A DNA stretch of 64,000 bases from positions 63,040 to 127,039 of the forward strand of contig JAJQEI010000045.1 of NCBI GenBank assembly GCA_021201755.1, written 5' to 3'. Source of the DNA: Ruminococcus sp. (lineage in GTDB: Bacteria > Bacillota > Clostridia > Oscillospirales > Ruminococcaceae). This document shows, in pieces, positions 1 to 8,935 of this stretch (its first letter is position 1; the number at the start of each line of letters is the position of its first letter). The notes under the pieces were generated by a model. That model was given only the letters and a program-made list of their open reading frames with translations. It did not search any database and was not told where the DNA came from. Position numbers and translations under genes: made by a program.

Positions 1-1
1 T

Positions 2-160
2 TGTGATTATTCCAGTATTTGTGGTAATCACGATCATGTTCACTGTCGACTCGTGGTAGAAAAAGAAAATGAAAGGGAAGAACATTTTCTTCAGTTGTTG
101 GAGCAACAAGCAAAACCAATACATGAAAACGAAAAGCAGCCGAAAGAAGGTGAAGTATAA
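2..160 (+). CDS. addB: ATP-dependent nuclease subunit B AddB, C-terminal end (partial)
   Basis: Only the last 52 codons are in the window; the frame is open from the left edge to a TAA that directly abuts the addA start codon. The fragment begins with a CDYSSIC motif. Closely spaced cysteines of this kind form part of the C-terminal 4Fe-4S cluster that braces the AddB nuclease domain. The rest is a charged, Glu/Lys/Gln-rich tail. AddB pairs with AddA in the helicase-nuclease that resects double-strand breaks. The call rests on the cysteine motif and the immediate addA neighbour; the rest of the gene cannot be seen. Confidence 0.7.
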   Translation, partial: CDYSSICGNHDHVHCRLVVEKENEREEHFLQLLEQQAKPIHENEKQPKEGEV

Positions 161-3100
161 ATGGTATGGACAAGCGAACAAGAAAAAGCGATTACAATGC
201 GCAATTGTGGACTTATTGTATCTGCAGCAGCCGGCAGTGGAAAAACCTCTGTGTTGGTTGAACGATTGATACAAATTTTGATGGACGACGCACCGGAAAC
301 ACGTATTCCGGCAAATTGGCTTGTTGTTGTTACGTTTACCAGTGACACAGCATCTGAAGTGAAAATACGTTTAACCCAAACACTGGAAAAACAATTGCAG
401 CAACAGCCGGAGAACAATTGGCTGCAACAACAACAAATTTTATTGCAAAGTGCGCATATTTCAACCATCAGCTCCTTTTGCTTTGATTTTATTCGGGATA
501 ATTTGACAGATCAAGAAATTACTTCAGGTTTTCGCATTCTTAGTGAAGCGGAAAGCAGTTTAATAGAAGCCAAAGCGGCGGATCAGGTACTCAATGATTG
601 GCATATAACGCATAGTGCGGAGATAGAATATCTCTGGAGATGCTTTTGCGAGACGAATGATCAACCAATAGAAAAAATTTTAATGGATTTGCATCATTTT
701 TTATCCTCTGTTCCATTCCGTAAGTTATGGAAAGATATGACGTTGAAAAACTTGAAAATGCCTCTGAACCAATCGATTTATTGCAAACAATTTATACACC
801 AACTGCATATGATTGTCAGCGATATTATCACGCAGAACTCTAGTGCATTGGAGTTGTCCTATGATCTTTATCCCACATTGAAAGAAAACACGCTGTATAC
901 TTATTTAGAAAAGGATTATGAATTTTATGAAGGAATCTTACAAGAAATTGAGATTCAGTCCGATTTAGAATCATGTTTGCTTTCTCTATTGGAAATTTTC
1001 AAAAATCGGAAGAAAAATCAATTTCCAAGGAAAAAGAAAACATTGCTTGATGTAGAGACTTTTGATCAAATCAAGGAAATGCGAAAACAATATAAAAAGA
1101 AATCTGATTATCTGGTGAAACTGATTCAATCTGTTCAACCTTTTGCGGCATCTGATTTAGAGGAGCATTGCAAAATTGTTCCGTTGTTGTTTGAAATGGA
1201 GGAAGATGTTGCAAATGCTATCTGGGCAGAGAAAGTGCAGAAAAACGCATTGAGTTTTGAAGACGGAGAACGACTGGTACTTGAAATGCTGACGCAGCCT
1301 AATCCGAATAATCCGGAAAAGATGATGCCATCCCCATTGGCGAAAGAAATGTCTGAATTTTATCAGCTCATTATGATCGACGAATATCAAGATTCGAATA
1401 ACAAACAGGATCAAATTTTTAAACTGCTTTCACAAAATGCTATCGATCCCGAAACCGGTGACTTGCATTATGGAAGCAACATATTTCTGGTCGGAGACGT
1501 AAAACAATCGATTTATCGATTTCGTTTGGCAAATCCGCAAAACTTTGTCCGTGCCATTTCCGAATCTAGTCAGAAAAATAGTTTATGTCAACACATTGTT
1601 CTAAATCAAAATTTTCGGAGTGCGCCCAGCGTTTTATCTTTTGTCAATTTTATCTGTGGGAATTTGATGTCAACGGTGTGTGGTGATGTGCAGTATGATG
1701 CGACTGAAGCATTATACCCTGGTTCAAAATTATTTGACGATTTGCCAATCGAGGATCAAACAGTTCAGATTGCGATTTTGCGAGATGCGCCCAATGATCA
1801 GAGTCAGCATATTCAATACGCCATTCGTATTATCCAAAATAAAATTCGCTCTATGGCAACTGTTGTTGATAAGGATGGTACCAAACGACCTTGTCATTAT
1901 AGCGATTTCAGTATTCTAGTACGAAATAATAAACAATGCCAGAATTTTATTCGTGCTCTGAAAGAAGCAGATATTCCGGTGCAAAATCCGGAAGAAAAGG
2001 CATATTTGAAGGCGAAGGAAGTGCAGATACTATTAAATATGCTTCGTGTATTGGACAATCCGCTATTGGATACCTCCATGGCAGCGGTCATGCTTTCTCC
2101 TATGTTTTGGTTTACGGCACAAGAGCTTTTGCAAATTCGCATGACATCGTCAAAACAACAGCCACTTTATCTTGCTCTTTGTCAACAAATTGGTGTCACA
2201 CCAGAAGAAACTAATTCTTCCATTAATATGGTATTGCTCCAGAAATGTCGCCGCCTTTACGATACAATTCAAAAACTCCGTCAGGCTTCCAGTATGATGA
2301 CATTAGAATCCCTAATCCGTAAAATTTACGATATGACTGATTTCATTTCTGTGATACAACTGACAGATGATGGCAGTCACAAGCGTGCAAATTTGGAATT
2401 ATTGTTGCAATACGCAAAGCAATACGAAAAAAATACGGATTCTGCCCATAAAGGAATTTCTGGATTTTTAAATTATGTGGATTGGCTTTTAGAAAATGGA
2501 AAGGATTTCCAACAAATGTCGGCGTCTGCATCATCAGAAAATGTAGTTACAGTGAAAACAATGCACAAATCCAAAGGATTGGAATATCCATTTGTCATTC
2601 TTGGGTGTATTGACAGTACTTTTTCAAAAGAGGATAGAAAAAAAATCGCATTATTTTCCAGTGACGGTAAAATTGGCTTTCGCATCAAAGATCCGAAAAC
2701 ATTTACAAATGCTAAAACACTAATGCTGCAATTAATTGAAGAGGATGAGAAAAATAATACAAAAAGTGAAGAACTGCGTTTACTTTATGTGGCAATGACG
2801 AGAGCAAAACAGCAGTTATGGATTCCAATATCGGATAAACCGGTTTCAAATTTTACACAGTATGCTGCTAGCATCACCAGCAATGGAACCATTCCACCGT
2901 CTATGGTACAATCTGCAAATTCTATGGCAGAATGGATTTGGATGTGTATGTTGTTGTTGCATCCAATACAATTGGAAAAAATTGTTGAATTACCAAAAAT
3001 ACGATGGAAGAGACCGGCATGGAGTGAAAAGCTATACATTACATTCACAGACGGTTTACCGGAGAAATCTGAAGTGGTTTTAGGAACACAGTCTACTTTG

Positions 3101-3802
3101 GAGGAAACTCAGGTAGATCATGCAAAAATGGTGGAAATGCAACGAGTGATACAGCATTCTTGTCGTTCTGCAGACAGTGACAAACAATCTTTACTCAGTG
3201 CTTCGAAACTACAAGAAATCAAGAAGCAACAAGTACCGACTTGGAAACGTCCCGTGTTCTTGCAACAGAAAAGCGGCAGTTTGACTGGTGCAGAACGTGG
3301 TACAGCAATTCATTCTTTTTTTGAGTATGCCAATTTTCATAATGCAAGACAAGATTTATTTGCTGAATTAAAACGTTTGGTACAGTGCGGTTTTCTTACA
3401 GAAACGGAAGCAGCAACAGTAACGACAGAGATTGTAGATGCGTTTTTTCACGATCCTATTTTCACACGCATGGAAAAATCCAGAAGAGTTTTGCGAGAAC
3501 AGAAATTTCTTGTGCGTTGCAACGATTTGAACAGCGACAAGGAAATGGCAGAAATTTTATCGCAATACCAAGACTCCGACAGCATGATAAAAGGCATTAT
3601 CGATTTGGCGTTCCAAGAAGAGGATCAATTTATTCTGGTGGATTATAAAACAGATTATGTGGTACAGGCAGAAACCTTAGTGGAACATTATCGAGAACAG
3701 CTGATGATTTATAAAGCTGCAATTTTTTGCATTACTGGACTGCCTGTTTCGGAATGCTACTTATACAGTACTCATCTAAAAAAAAGTATTTTGGTATATT
3801 GA
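161..3802 (+). CDS. addA: ATP-dependent helicase/nuclease subunit A
   Basis: AddA is the UvrD-type helicase and nuclease subunit of AddAB, the Gram-positive equivalent of RecBCD. At 1213 aa it is the family's usual length (about 1200-1240). A Walker A motif AAAGSGKTS lies at residues 22-30 and the helicase motif II DEYQD at 407-411, followed by QSIYRFR and TMHKSKGLE-type motifs. The C-terminal nuclease domain retains IIDLAF (Asp at about 1148) and VDYKTD (Asp1161, Lys1163). The ATG follows the addB stop with no gap, so the two subunits are translationally coupled. No lesion is visible. Confidence 0.96.
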   Translation: MVWTSEQEKAITMRNCGLIVSAAAGSGKTSVLVERLIQILMDDAPETRIPANWLVVVTFTSDTASEVKIRLTQTLEKQLQQQPENNWLQQQQILLQSAHISTISSFCFDFIRDNLTDQEITSGFRILSEAESSLIEAKAADQVLNDWHITHSAEIEYLWRCFCETNDQPIEKILMDLHHFLSSVPFRKLWKDMTLKNLKMPLNQSIYCKQFIHQLHMIVSDIITQNSSALELSYDLYPTLKENTLYTYLEKDYEFYEGILQEIEIQSDLESCLLSLLEIFKNRKKNQFPRKKKTLLDVETFDQIKEMRKQYKKKSDYLVKLIQSVQPFAASDLEEHCKIVPLLFEMEEDVANAIWAEKVQKNALSFEDGERLVLEMLTQPNPNNPEKMMPSPLAKEMSEFYQLIMIDEYQDSNNKQDQIFKLLSQNAIDPETGDLHYGSNIFLVGDVKQSIYRFRLANPQNFVRAISESSQKNSLCQHIVLNQNFRSAPSVLSFVNFICGNLMSTVCGDVQYDATEALYPGSKLFDDLPIEDQTVQIAILRDAPNDQSQHIQYAIRIIQNKIRSMATVVDKDGTKRPCHYSDFSILVRNNKQCQNFIRALKEADIPVQNPEEKAYLKAKEVQILLNMLRVLDNPLLDTSMAAVMLSPMFWFTAQELLQIRMTSSKQQPLYLALCQQIGVTPEETNSSINMVLLQKCRRLYDTIQKLRQASSMMTLESLIRKIYDMTDFISVIQLTDDGSHKRANLELLLQYAKQYEKNTDSAHKGISGFLNYVDWLLENGKDFQQMSASASSENVVTVKTMHKSKGLEYPFVILGCIDSTFSKEDRKKIALFSSDGKIGFRIKDPKTFTNAKTLMLQLIEEDEKNNTKSEELRLLYVAMTRAKQQLWIPISDKPVSNFTQYAASITSNGTIPPSMVQSANSMAEWIWMCMLLLHPIQLEKIVELPKIRWKRPAWSEKLYITFTDGLPEKSEVVLGTQSTLEETQVDHAKMVEMQRVIQHSCRSADSDKQSLLSASKLQEIKKQQVPTWKRPVFLQQKSGSLTGAERGTAIHSFFEYANFHNARQDLFAELKRLVQCGFLTETEAATVTTEIVDAFFHDPIFTRMEKSRRVLREQKFLVRCNDLNSDKEMAEILSQYQDSDSMIKGIIDLAFQEEDQFILVDYKTDYVVQAETLVEHYREQLMIYKAAIFCITGLPVSECYLYSTHLKKSILVY

Positions 3803-3850
3803 GTTGTCATTGAGATAGAAACAGATCTCCTCATGGAAAGGAAAATTATT

Positions 3851-4720
3851 ATGATGAATTTAACAGATATTCGCACAGTAAAATCACTGCTTTCGAAATA
3901 TGGCTTTCATTTTTTAAAAGGACTCGGGCAAAATTTTTTGATTGACGAAACAGTATGTCCTAAAATTGCTAAACTTGGAGGTGCAACGTCGGGACACGGT
4001 ATTCTGGAAATAGGTTCTGGTATTGGTACGTTGACACAACAGCTGGCACTACACGCAGATAAGGTTGCTGCGATTGAACTGGATAAACGTCTGTTTCCAA
4101 TGTTGGAAGAAACGGTCGGCGAATTTAAAAATCTGCATATTATTCATGGTGATATTTTGCAGCAAAATATTTCACAAATTTTGGAACAGGAATTTCCAGA
4201 CATACCGGTTTCTGTTTGTGCAAATTTGCCATATTATATTACAACACCGATTTTGATGCACTTGCTAGAATCTGGTGCAAATGTAGATGCAATTACTGTT
4301 ATGGTACAAAAAGAGGTTGCTGACAAATTGCAAGCGAAAGTTGGAACGAGAGAGGCGGGGGCAATTACAATTGCGGTAAATTATTATGGCACTGTTGAGC
4401 AGCTGTTTTCTGTTCCACGTACAAGCTTCATGCCGGAACCAAATGTGGATTCGGCAGTCATTCAAATTCAGGTAAAACGTCGCTACACGGAAATGATAAA
4501 AGATGAGAGACACTTCTTTTCTATGGTGAAATGTGGCTTTTCTCAGCGGAGAAAGATGATTTCCAATAGTCTTGCCGCAACCATGGGCTATGACAAAGAA
4601 ATGCTTGAACAGTTGGTGCTGGATCTGGATTTACCATGGAAAGTGCGAATTGAACAGTTAACCATGGATCAGTTGATTGAATTGAGTAACCGTCTATGTA
4701 TGTATCATTCAAAAGAATAA
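3851..4720 (+). CDS. rsmA: 16S rRNA (adenine1518/1519-N6)-dimethyltransferase RsmA
   Basis: RsmA (KsgA) dimethylates two adjacent adenines in helix 45 of 16S rRNA during 30S maturation, using S-adenosylmethionine. The 289-aa product has the family N-terminus GQNFLID at residues 26-32, the SAM-binding EIGSGIGTLT motif near 56-65 and the catalytic NLPYYI motif near 127. An in-frame ATG exists at 3833, but a GGAAAGGA Shine-Dalgarno lies between it and the ATG at 3851, so 3851 is the better start. The gene follows addA by about 50 bp and is probably in the same transcript. Confidence 0.95.
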   Translation: MMNLTDIRTVKSLLSKYGFHFLKGLGQNFLIDETVCPKIAKLGGATSGHGILEIGSGIGTLTQQLALHADKVAAIELDKRLFPMLEETVGEFKNLHIIHGDILQQNISQILEQEFPDIPVSVCANLPYYITTPILMHLLESGANVDAITVMVQKEVADKLQAKVGTREAGAITIAVNYYGTVEQLFSVPRTSFMPEPNVDSAVIQIQVKRRYTEMIKDERHFFSMVKCGFSQRRKMISNSLAATMGYDKEMLEQLVLDLDLPWKVRIEQLTMDQLIELSNRLCMYHSKE

Positions 4721-4785
4721 CGCTGGTATTTTTTTGTACTAGAATGTAATATGACAAAAACTTTTTTGATTTTTTTAAAAAGTAC

Positions 4786-4814
4786 TAGACAAATCAAAAG
4801 AGATGTGATATAAT
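4786..4814 (+). promoter_or_regulatory. Sigma-A promoter of the pyr operon
   Basis: TAGACA (4786-4791), a 17-bp spacer and TATAAT (4809-4814), with TG one base upstream of the -10 hexamer (extended -10). Transcription would start near 4821, just before the PyrR-binding leader. Confidence 0.8.
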
Positions 4815-4827
4815 AAAACTTGATGAA

Positions 4828-4859
4828 TCCTTTAAGTTGATCCCGTGAGGTTGACAAGG
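4828..4859 (+). promoter_or_regulatory. PyrR-binding anti-antiterminator element in the pyr leader
   Basis: Positions 4839-4852 read GATCCCGTGAGGTT and match the known PyrR RNA-binding consensus (ARUCCNGNGAGGYU) at 13 of 14 positions. The flanks TCCTTTAA and GACAAGG are also typical of Firmicutes pyr leaders. In this family UMP/UTP-loaded PyrR stabilises this hairpin, which lets the downstream terminator form and lowers pyr transcription when pyrimidines are abundant. It lies between a strong promoter and a terminator hairpin ahead of pyrR. Confidence 0.88.
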
Positions 4860-4921
4860 CGTTTCAAGAATAAAGCATACTTTATATGCAGCGATTTCAA
4901 TCGTGAAATTGTAATTGTAAG

Positions 4922-4956
4922 CGCTTGCCTGTTACAGAGATGGGTGAGTGTTTTTT
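4922..4956 (+). terminator. Attenuator terminator of the pyr leader
   Basis: A stem pairing 4922-4932 with 4940-4950, about 11 bp with several G-U wobbles, is followed by six T residues (4951-4956). It lies immediately before the pyrR ribosome-binding site GGAGGT (4961-4966). The position fits PyrR-controlled intrinsic termination. Confidence 0.75.
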
Positions 4957-4970
4957 ATTTGGAGGTGCAT

Positions 4971-5501
4971 ATGAAGAAAAAAGCAATCATTATGGACGAA
5001 AATGCCATTCGTCGTGCTGTCACACGGATTACCTATGAGATTTTGGAACGTAATCATGGTGCATATCAGCTTTGCATAGTGGGAATTTTATCCCGGGGTG
5101 TGATTTTAGCGGAACGCATTGCAAAGAAAATTGAAGAGTTGGAACACGTTCAGGTTGATTTTGGCGCACTGGATATTACGCCATATCGGGACGATCGTAC
5201 AGCGGGTACACGAGAAAATGTGCAAACGACAATTGATTTTCCAGTGCAGGACAAGTGTGTCGTTATTGTAGACGATGTACTTTATACAGGGCGCAGCTGT
5301 CGTGCTGCAATTGATGCAATTTTGGCACTTGGACGACCGCAGTGTATGCAGCTTGCGGTACTTATTGATCGGGGGCATCGGGAACTTCCTATCCGACCGG
5401 ATTATACTGGAAAGAATGTCCCAACAGCACAAACTGAAATCGTACAAGTGTTTGTACGTGAAATAGATGGAGAGGATTTTGCGGCAATATATCAAAAATG
5501 A
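4971..5501 (+). CDS. pyrR: Bifunctional pyr operon attenuator / uracil phosphoribosyltransferase PyrR
   Basis: PyrR binds pyr mRNA leaders in response to UMP/UTP and often has uracil phosphoribosyltransferase activity. The 176-aa product carries the PRPP-binding loop VVIVDDVLYTGRS at about residues 97-109 and an ILSRG loop near 41. The frame is open further upstream (to 4845), but a GGAGGT site at 4961 fixes the ATG at 4971 and leaves the leader non-coding. It is the first gene of the pyr operon and overlaps the region just before pyrC, so it regulates its own operon. Confidence 0.95.
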   Translation: MKKKAIIMDENAIRRAVTRITYEILERNHGAYQLCIVGILSRGVILAERIAKKIEELEHVQVDFGALDITPYRDDRTAGTRENVQTTIDFPVQDKCVVIVDDVLYTGRSCRAAIDAILALGRPQCMQLAVLIDRGHRELPIRPDYTGKNVPTAQTEIVQVFVREIDGEDFAAIYQK

Positions 5502-5539
5502 TATATTGTTCTAATTGGAAGTTTAGAAAGAGGCTTTTC

Positions 5540-6829
5540 ATGAAACCAACTATTTTGATTCAAAATGTACAGTCATTGACTTCGACAGGCGTATCGAGGT
5601 GTGATATATTGCTTAAAAATGGCAATATTCAGCAAATCGGTGTACCCAATACACTGGATGTGCATGATACTGGCATTGTCATTGATGGTACAAAATTAAC
5701 GGCACTTCCTGGACTTTTTGATATGCACGTCCATTTGCGTGACCCAGGACAGACTTATAAGGAGGATATTTTCACTGGGGCCGCCGCTGCTTTGGCAGGC
5801 GGTATAACAGGTGTTGCTTGTATGCCTAATACCATACCGGCGATTGACAATGTAAAAACAGTACAATATATTTATAAGAAAGCTGTTCAGACTGGTGTGA
5901 AAATTCATCCGGTTGGCTGTATCACACATGGTATGAAAGGGGAGTCTCTCTGTGATTATGTTGCACTAAAGGAAGCCGGCATTTGCGCTATTTCTGATGA
6001 CGGTAAACCAGTAGAACGTGCTGAAACCATGCGTCAAGCACTCATTGCTGCTTATCAGCAGAATATTCCTGTGATTTCTCACTGCGAGGACTTATCGATT
6101 ATTAACGGTGGTATTGTTAACCGTGGACTTGCCTCTGAATTGCTAGGCGTAAATGGCATGGATCGTTCTTCCGAAGACTATATCACTGCTCGTGAAATTA
6201 TCTTAACTGCATCAACCGGTACACGAATTCATATTGCGCACGTCAGTACAAAAGGTAGTGTAGAAATTATTCGTCATGCAAAATCTCTTGGCGTGCAAGT
6301 GACCTGCGAAACTTGTCCTCATTATTTCCTAATGACAGAGGAGGCAGTTTTATCTCGTGATGCAGATTATCGCATGAATCCACCGCTTCGAACGGAAGAA
6401 GATCGCAGGGCAGTTTTGGCTGGCATTCTAGACGGAACGATCGATTGTATTGTAACAGATCATGCACCTCATACACAAGAGGAAAAGGCAGATTTTTTGC
6501 ACGCACCCAATGGTGTTATTGGAATGGAAACTTCTTTTGCAGCTGCATTAAAACTTGTTCATGCAAAAATGCTTACGTTGCCACAACTAGTGAAATTGAT
6601 GGCGGAAAATCCACGGCATATTTTAGGCTTACCACAGGTGCAAATTGCAGTCGGAGAACCGGCGGAAATGATTTTGGCAGATTTGGATTTTGCTTGGACA
6701 GTTGAACCGGAAAAGTTATACTCCAAAGCACGCAATGTCATCTGGAAGGGAAAGACTCTACAGGGAAAATCTGTTTGTACAATTATAGATGGTGAGATTC
6801 GATATCAAGATACGGAATATTTTTCCTAG
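5540..6829 (+). CDS. pyrC: Dihydroorotase
   Basis: PyrC cyclises N-carbamoyl-aspartate to dihydroorotate, the third step of UMP synthesis. The 429-aa protein matches the Firmicutes class I enzyme. The metal site is visible: DMHVHLRDPG (His63, His65), SHCED, IAHVSTKG and the catalytic Asp in TDHAPH (about 307). An upstream in-frame ATG at 5498 overlaps the pyrR stop, but AAAGAGG at 5527-5533 and family alignment favour the start at 5540. The aspartate transcarbamoylase gene pyrB that usually precedes it is absent from this operon. Confidence 0.95.
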   Translation: MKPTILIQNVQSLTSTGVSRCDILLKNGNIQQIGVPNTLDVHDTGIVIDGTKLTALPGLFDMHVHLRDPGQTYKEDIFTGAAAALAGGITGVACMPNTIPAIDNVKTVQYIYKKAVQTGVKIHPVGCITHGMKGESLCDYVALKEAGICAISDDGKPVERAETMRQALIAAYQQNIPVISHCEDLSIINGGIVNRGLASELLGVNGMDRSSEDYITAREIILTASTGTRIHIAHVSTKGSVEIIRHAKSLGVQVTCETCPHYFLMTEEAVLSRDADYRMNPPLRTEEDRRAVLAGILDGTIDCIVTDHAPHTQEEKADFLHAPNGVIGMETSFAAALKLVHAKMLTLPQLVKLMAENPRHILGLPQVQIAVGEPAEMILADLDFAWTVEPEKLYSKARNVIWKGKTLQGKSVCTIIDGEIRYQDTEYFS

Positions 6830-6856
6830 GGATAAGAATAGAAAGGAATCGATGTT

Positions 6857-7786
6857 ATGTCACTGGATAGATTAATGAAACGGATTGACGAAATACATAA
6901 TCCGTCTGTTGCAGGATTGGATCCAAAGTTAGAATATATTCCACGGTTTATACAAGATAAATTTTTTGTAATGAAAGGACGCACGCTGGAAGCTGCAGCA
7001 GATGCGATTTTGGCGTATAATAAGGCACTGATCGATGCACTCTATGATATTGTTCCGGCAATTAAACCGCAGGCTGCTTATTATGAAATGTATGGTTGGG
7101 CTGGAATGCGTACGTTGTCAGAAACCATTCGCTATGCCCAGAAAAAAGGAATGTTCGTTATTACTGATGGAAAACGCAATGATATTGGTGCTACTATGAC
7201 GGCGTATGCAGCGGCTCATTTAGGAACAGTTGAAGTGGATGGAATCTCTCAAATTCCCTTTGGTGCAGATGCATTGACAGTAAATGGTTATTTAGGCAGT
7301 GATGGTATTACGCCGTTGCTGGACATTTGCGAAAAACAGGACAAGGGTATTTTTGTTTTGGCAAAGACGTCAAATCCCTCCAGTGGTGAATTACAAGACC
7401 AACAAATCAATGGTACGCCGATTTATTCTGTTATGGGAGATATGTGTGAGACTTGGGGAAAGGATCAAATTGGCAGTTATGGTTACTCAGCTATAGGGGC
7501 TGTTGTAGGGGCGACTTATCCGAAACAGTTGGCACAATTGCGAGAAAGATTGCCTCATACCATGTTTTTAGTTCCTGGCTATGGTGCACAAGGCGGTGGC
7601 GCGCAAGGCGTTGCAGCTGCTTTTGATATGCAGGGGAGAGGTGCAGTTGTTAATTCTTCTCGTGCAATCTTGTGTGCTTGGAAAAAAGATCCGAATTGTT
7701 CGGAAACTGATTTTGCCGGAGCGGCAAGAAGAGAAGCAATTCGAATGCGAGATGATATCACATCTTATTTGCATTCGTTCACATAA
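6857..7786 (+). CDS. pyrF: Orotidine 5'-phosphate decarboxylase (long, type 2)
   Basis: PyrF decarboxylates OMP to UMP, the last step of the pathway. At 309 aa it belongs to the long type found in many Clostridia and mycobacteria rather than the short 230-aa form. Supporting motifs are GLDPKLEYIP at the N-terminus and the catalytic DGKRNDIG segment, with a phosphate-binding PGYGAQGG loop near the C-terminus. It sits 27 bp after pyrC and 30 bp before carA in the pyr operon. The gene is intact. Confidence 0.94.
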   Translation: MSLDRLMKRIDEIHNPSVAGLDPKLEYIPRFIQDKFFVMKGRTLEAAADAILAYNKALIDALYDIVPAIKPQAAYYEMYGWAGMRTLSETIRYAQKKGMFVITDGKRNDIGATMTAYAAAHLGTVEVDGISQIPFGADALTVNGYLGSDGITPLLDICEKQDKGIFVLAKTSNPSSGELQDQQINGTPIYSVMGDMCETWGKDQIGSYGYSAIGAVVGATYPKQLAQLRERLPHTMFLVPGYGAQGGGAQGVAAAFDMQGRGAVVNSSRAILCAWKKDPNCSETDFAGAARREAIRMRDDITSYLHSFT

Positions 7787-7816
7787 AAAGAAATTGTATT
7801 GGAAAGGACTAGTGTC

Positions 7817-8935
7817 ATGTCATTATTCAAACGTGGTGAGAAAGCATATTTGCTTTTAGCAGACGGGACAATTTTTGAAGGGTTACACTTTGGCATAAAG
7901 GGAACGGCCATTGGCGAAGTTGTATTCACTACTGGAATGACAGCCTATCAAGAAACGATGACTGACCCGAGTTACTATGGGCAGCTGGTCACACAGACAT
8001 TCCCACTCATTGGAAATTACGGTGTCAATCAAGCGGATAACGAATCGACACAATCCTATATTAGTGGATACATTGTGCGAGAGTGGTGCGACACACCATC
8101 AAATTTTCGAATGGAAGGCGACATTGATTCTTTTTTGAAAGAACAGAATATTGTCGGTATCTACAATATTGATACCCGACGACTTACTCGAATTATTCGA
8201 GAAGTAGGCGTTATGAACGGTGTGATTACAACAGAAGATGTTTATGCAAAAAAAGAAGAGCTGCTAACGCAAGTGAAAAGATATGTGATTCAGAATGCTA
8301 TTTCAACTGTCACTGGGAAAAAGCTACGTACCTATTCAAATCATAATCCTAGATATCGTGTAGCACTTTATGATTTCGGCTATAAGCGAAACATTCGGGA
8401 AGAATTGGTGAAACGCAGTTGTGAAGTAATTGTTTTGCCGGCAGAAACCTCTGCAAAGGAATTAGAAAAATTATATCCAAACGGCATCATGCTTTCTAAT
8501 GGTCCTGGAGATCCTACAGAAAATCAGAGAATCATTCAAAATATCCGTGATATTGTAAAATTAGATATTCCGATTTTTGGAATCTGTTTGGGGCATCAGT
8601 TAATGGCACTTTCTCAGGGATGTCGCACAGAAAAGTTAAAATATGGTCATCGTGGTGCGAACCAGCCGGTAATTGATTTAAATAGTCATCGCACTTATGT
8701 TACTAGCCAAAATCATGGTTATGCGGTTGTTGGTGATAGCTTGGATCCGAATATCGGTTGCGTTTCACATATCAATGCAAATGATCAGACCTGTGAGGGA
8801 ATTCGCTATCATAATATTAACGCTTTTACAGTACAATTTCACCCAGAGGCACATGGTGGTCCATTAGATACCGCTTATTTGTTTGATGAATTTGTTGCAG
8901 TCATGGAAAAGGAGAAAGAAAAGCTATGCCACTGA
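7817..8935 (+). CDS. carA: Carbamoyl-phosphate synthase small (glutaminase) subunit
   Basis: CarA hydrolyses glutamine and channels ammonia to CarB. The 372-aa product has the CPSase small-chain N-terminal domain and a class I glutamine amidotransferase domain with nucleophile Cys257 in GICLGHQ and the His/Glu pair in FHPEAHGGP. The frame allows a TTG at 7799, but GGAAAGGA at 7801-7808 points to the ATG at 7817. It overlaps carB by 10 nt, so the two subunits are translationally coupled. Confidence 0.95.
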   Translation: MSLFKRGEKAYLLLADGTIFEGLHFGIKGTAIGEVVFTTGMTAYQETMTDPSYYGQLVTQTFPLIGNYGVNQADNESTQSYISGYIVREWCDTPSNFRMEGDIDSFLKEQNIVGIYNIDTRRLTRIIREVGVMNGVITTEDVYAKKEELLTQVKRYVIQNAISTVTGKKLRTYSNHNPRYRVALYDFGYKRNIREELVKRSCEVIVLPAETSAKELEKLYPNGIMLSNGPGDPTENQRIIQNIRDIVKLDIPIFGICLGHQLMALSQGCRTEKLKYGHRGANQPVIDLNSHRTYVTSQNHGYAVVGDSLDPNIGCVSHINANDQTCEGIRYHNINAFTVQFHPEAHGGPLDTAYLFDEFVAVMEKEKEKLCH

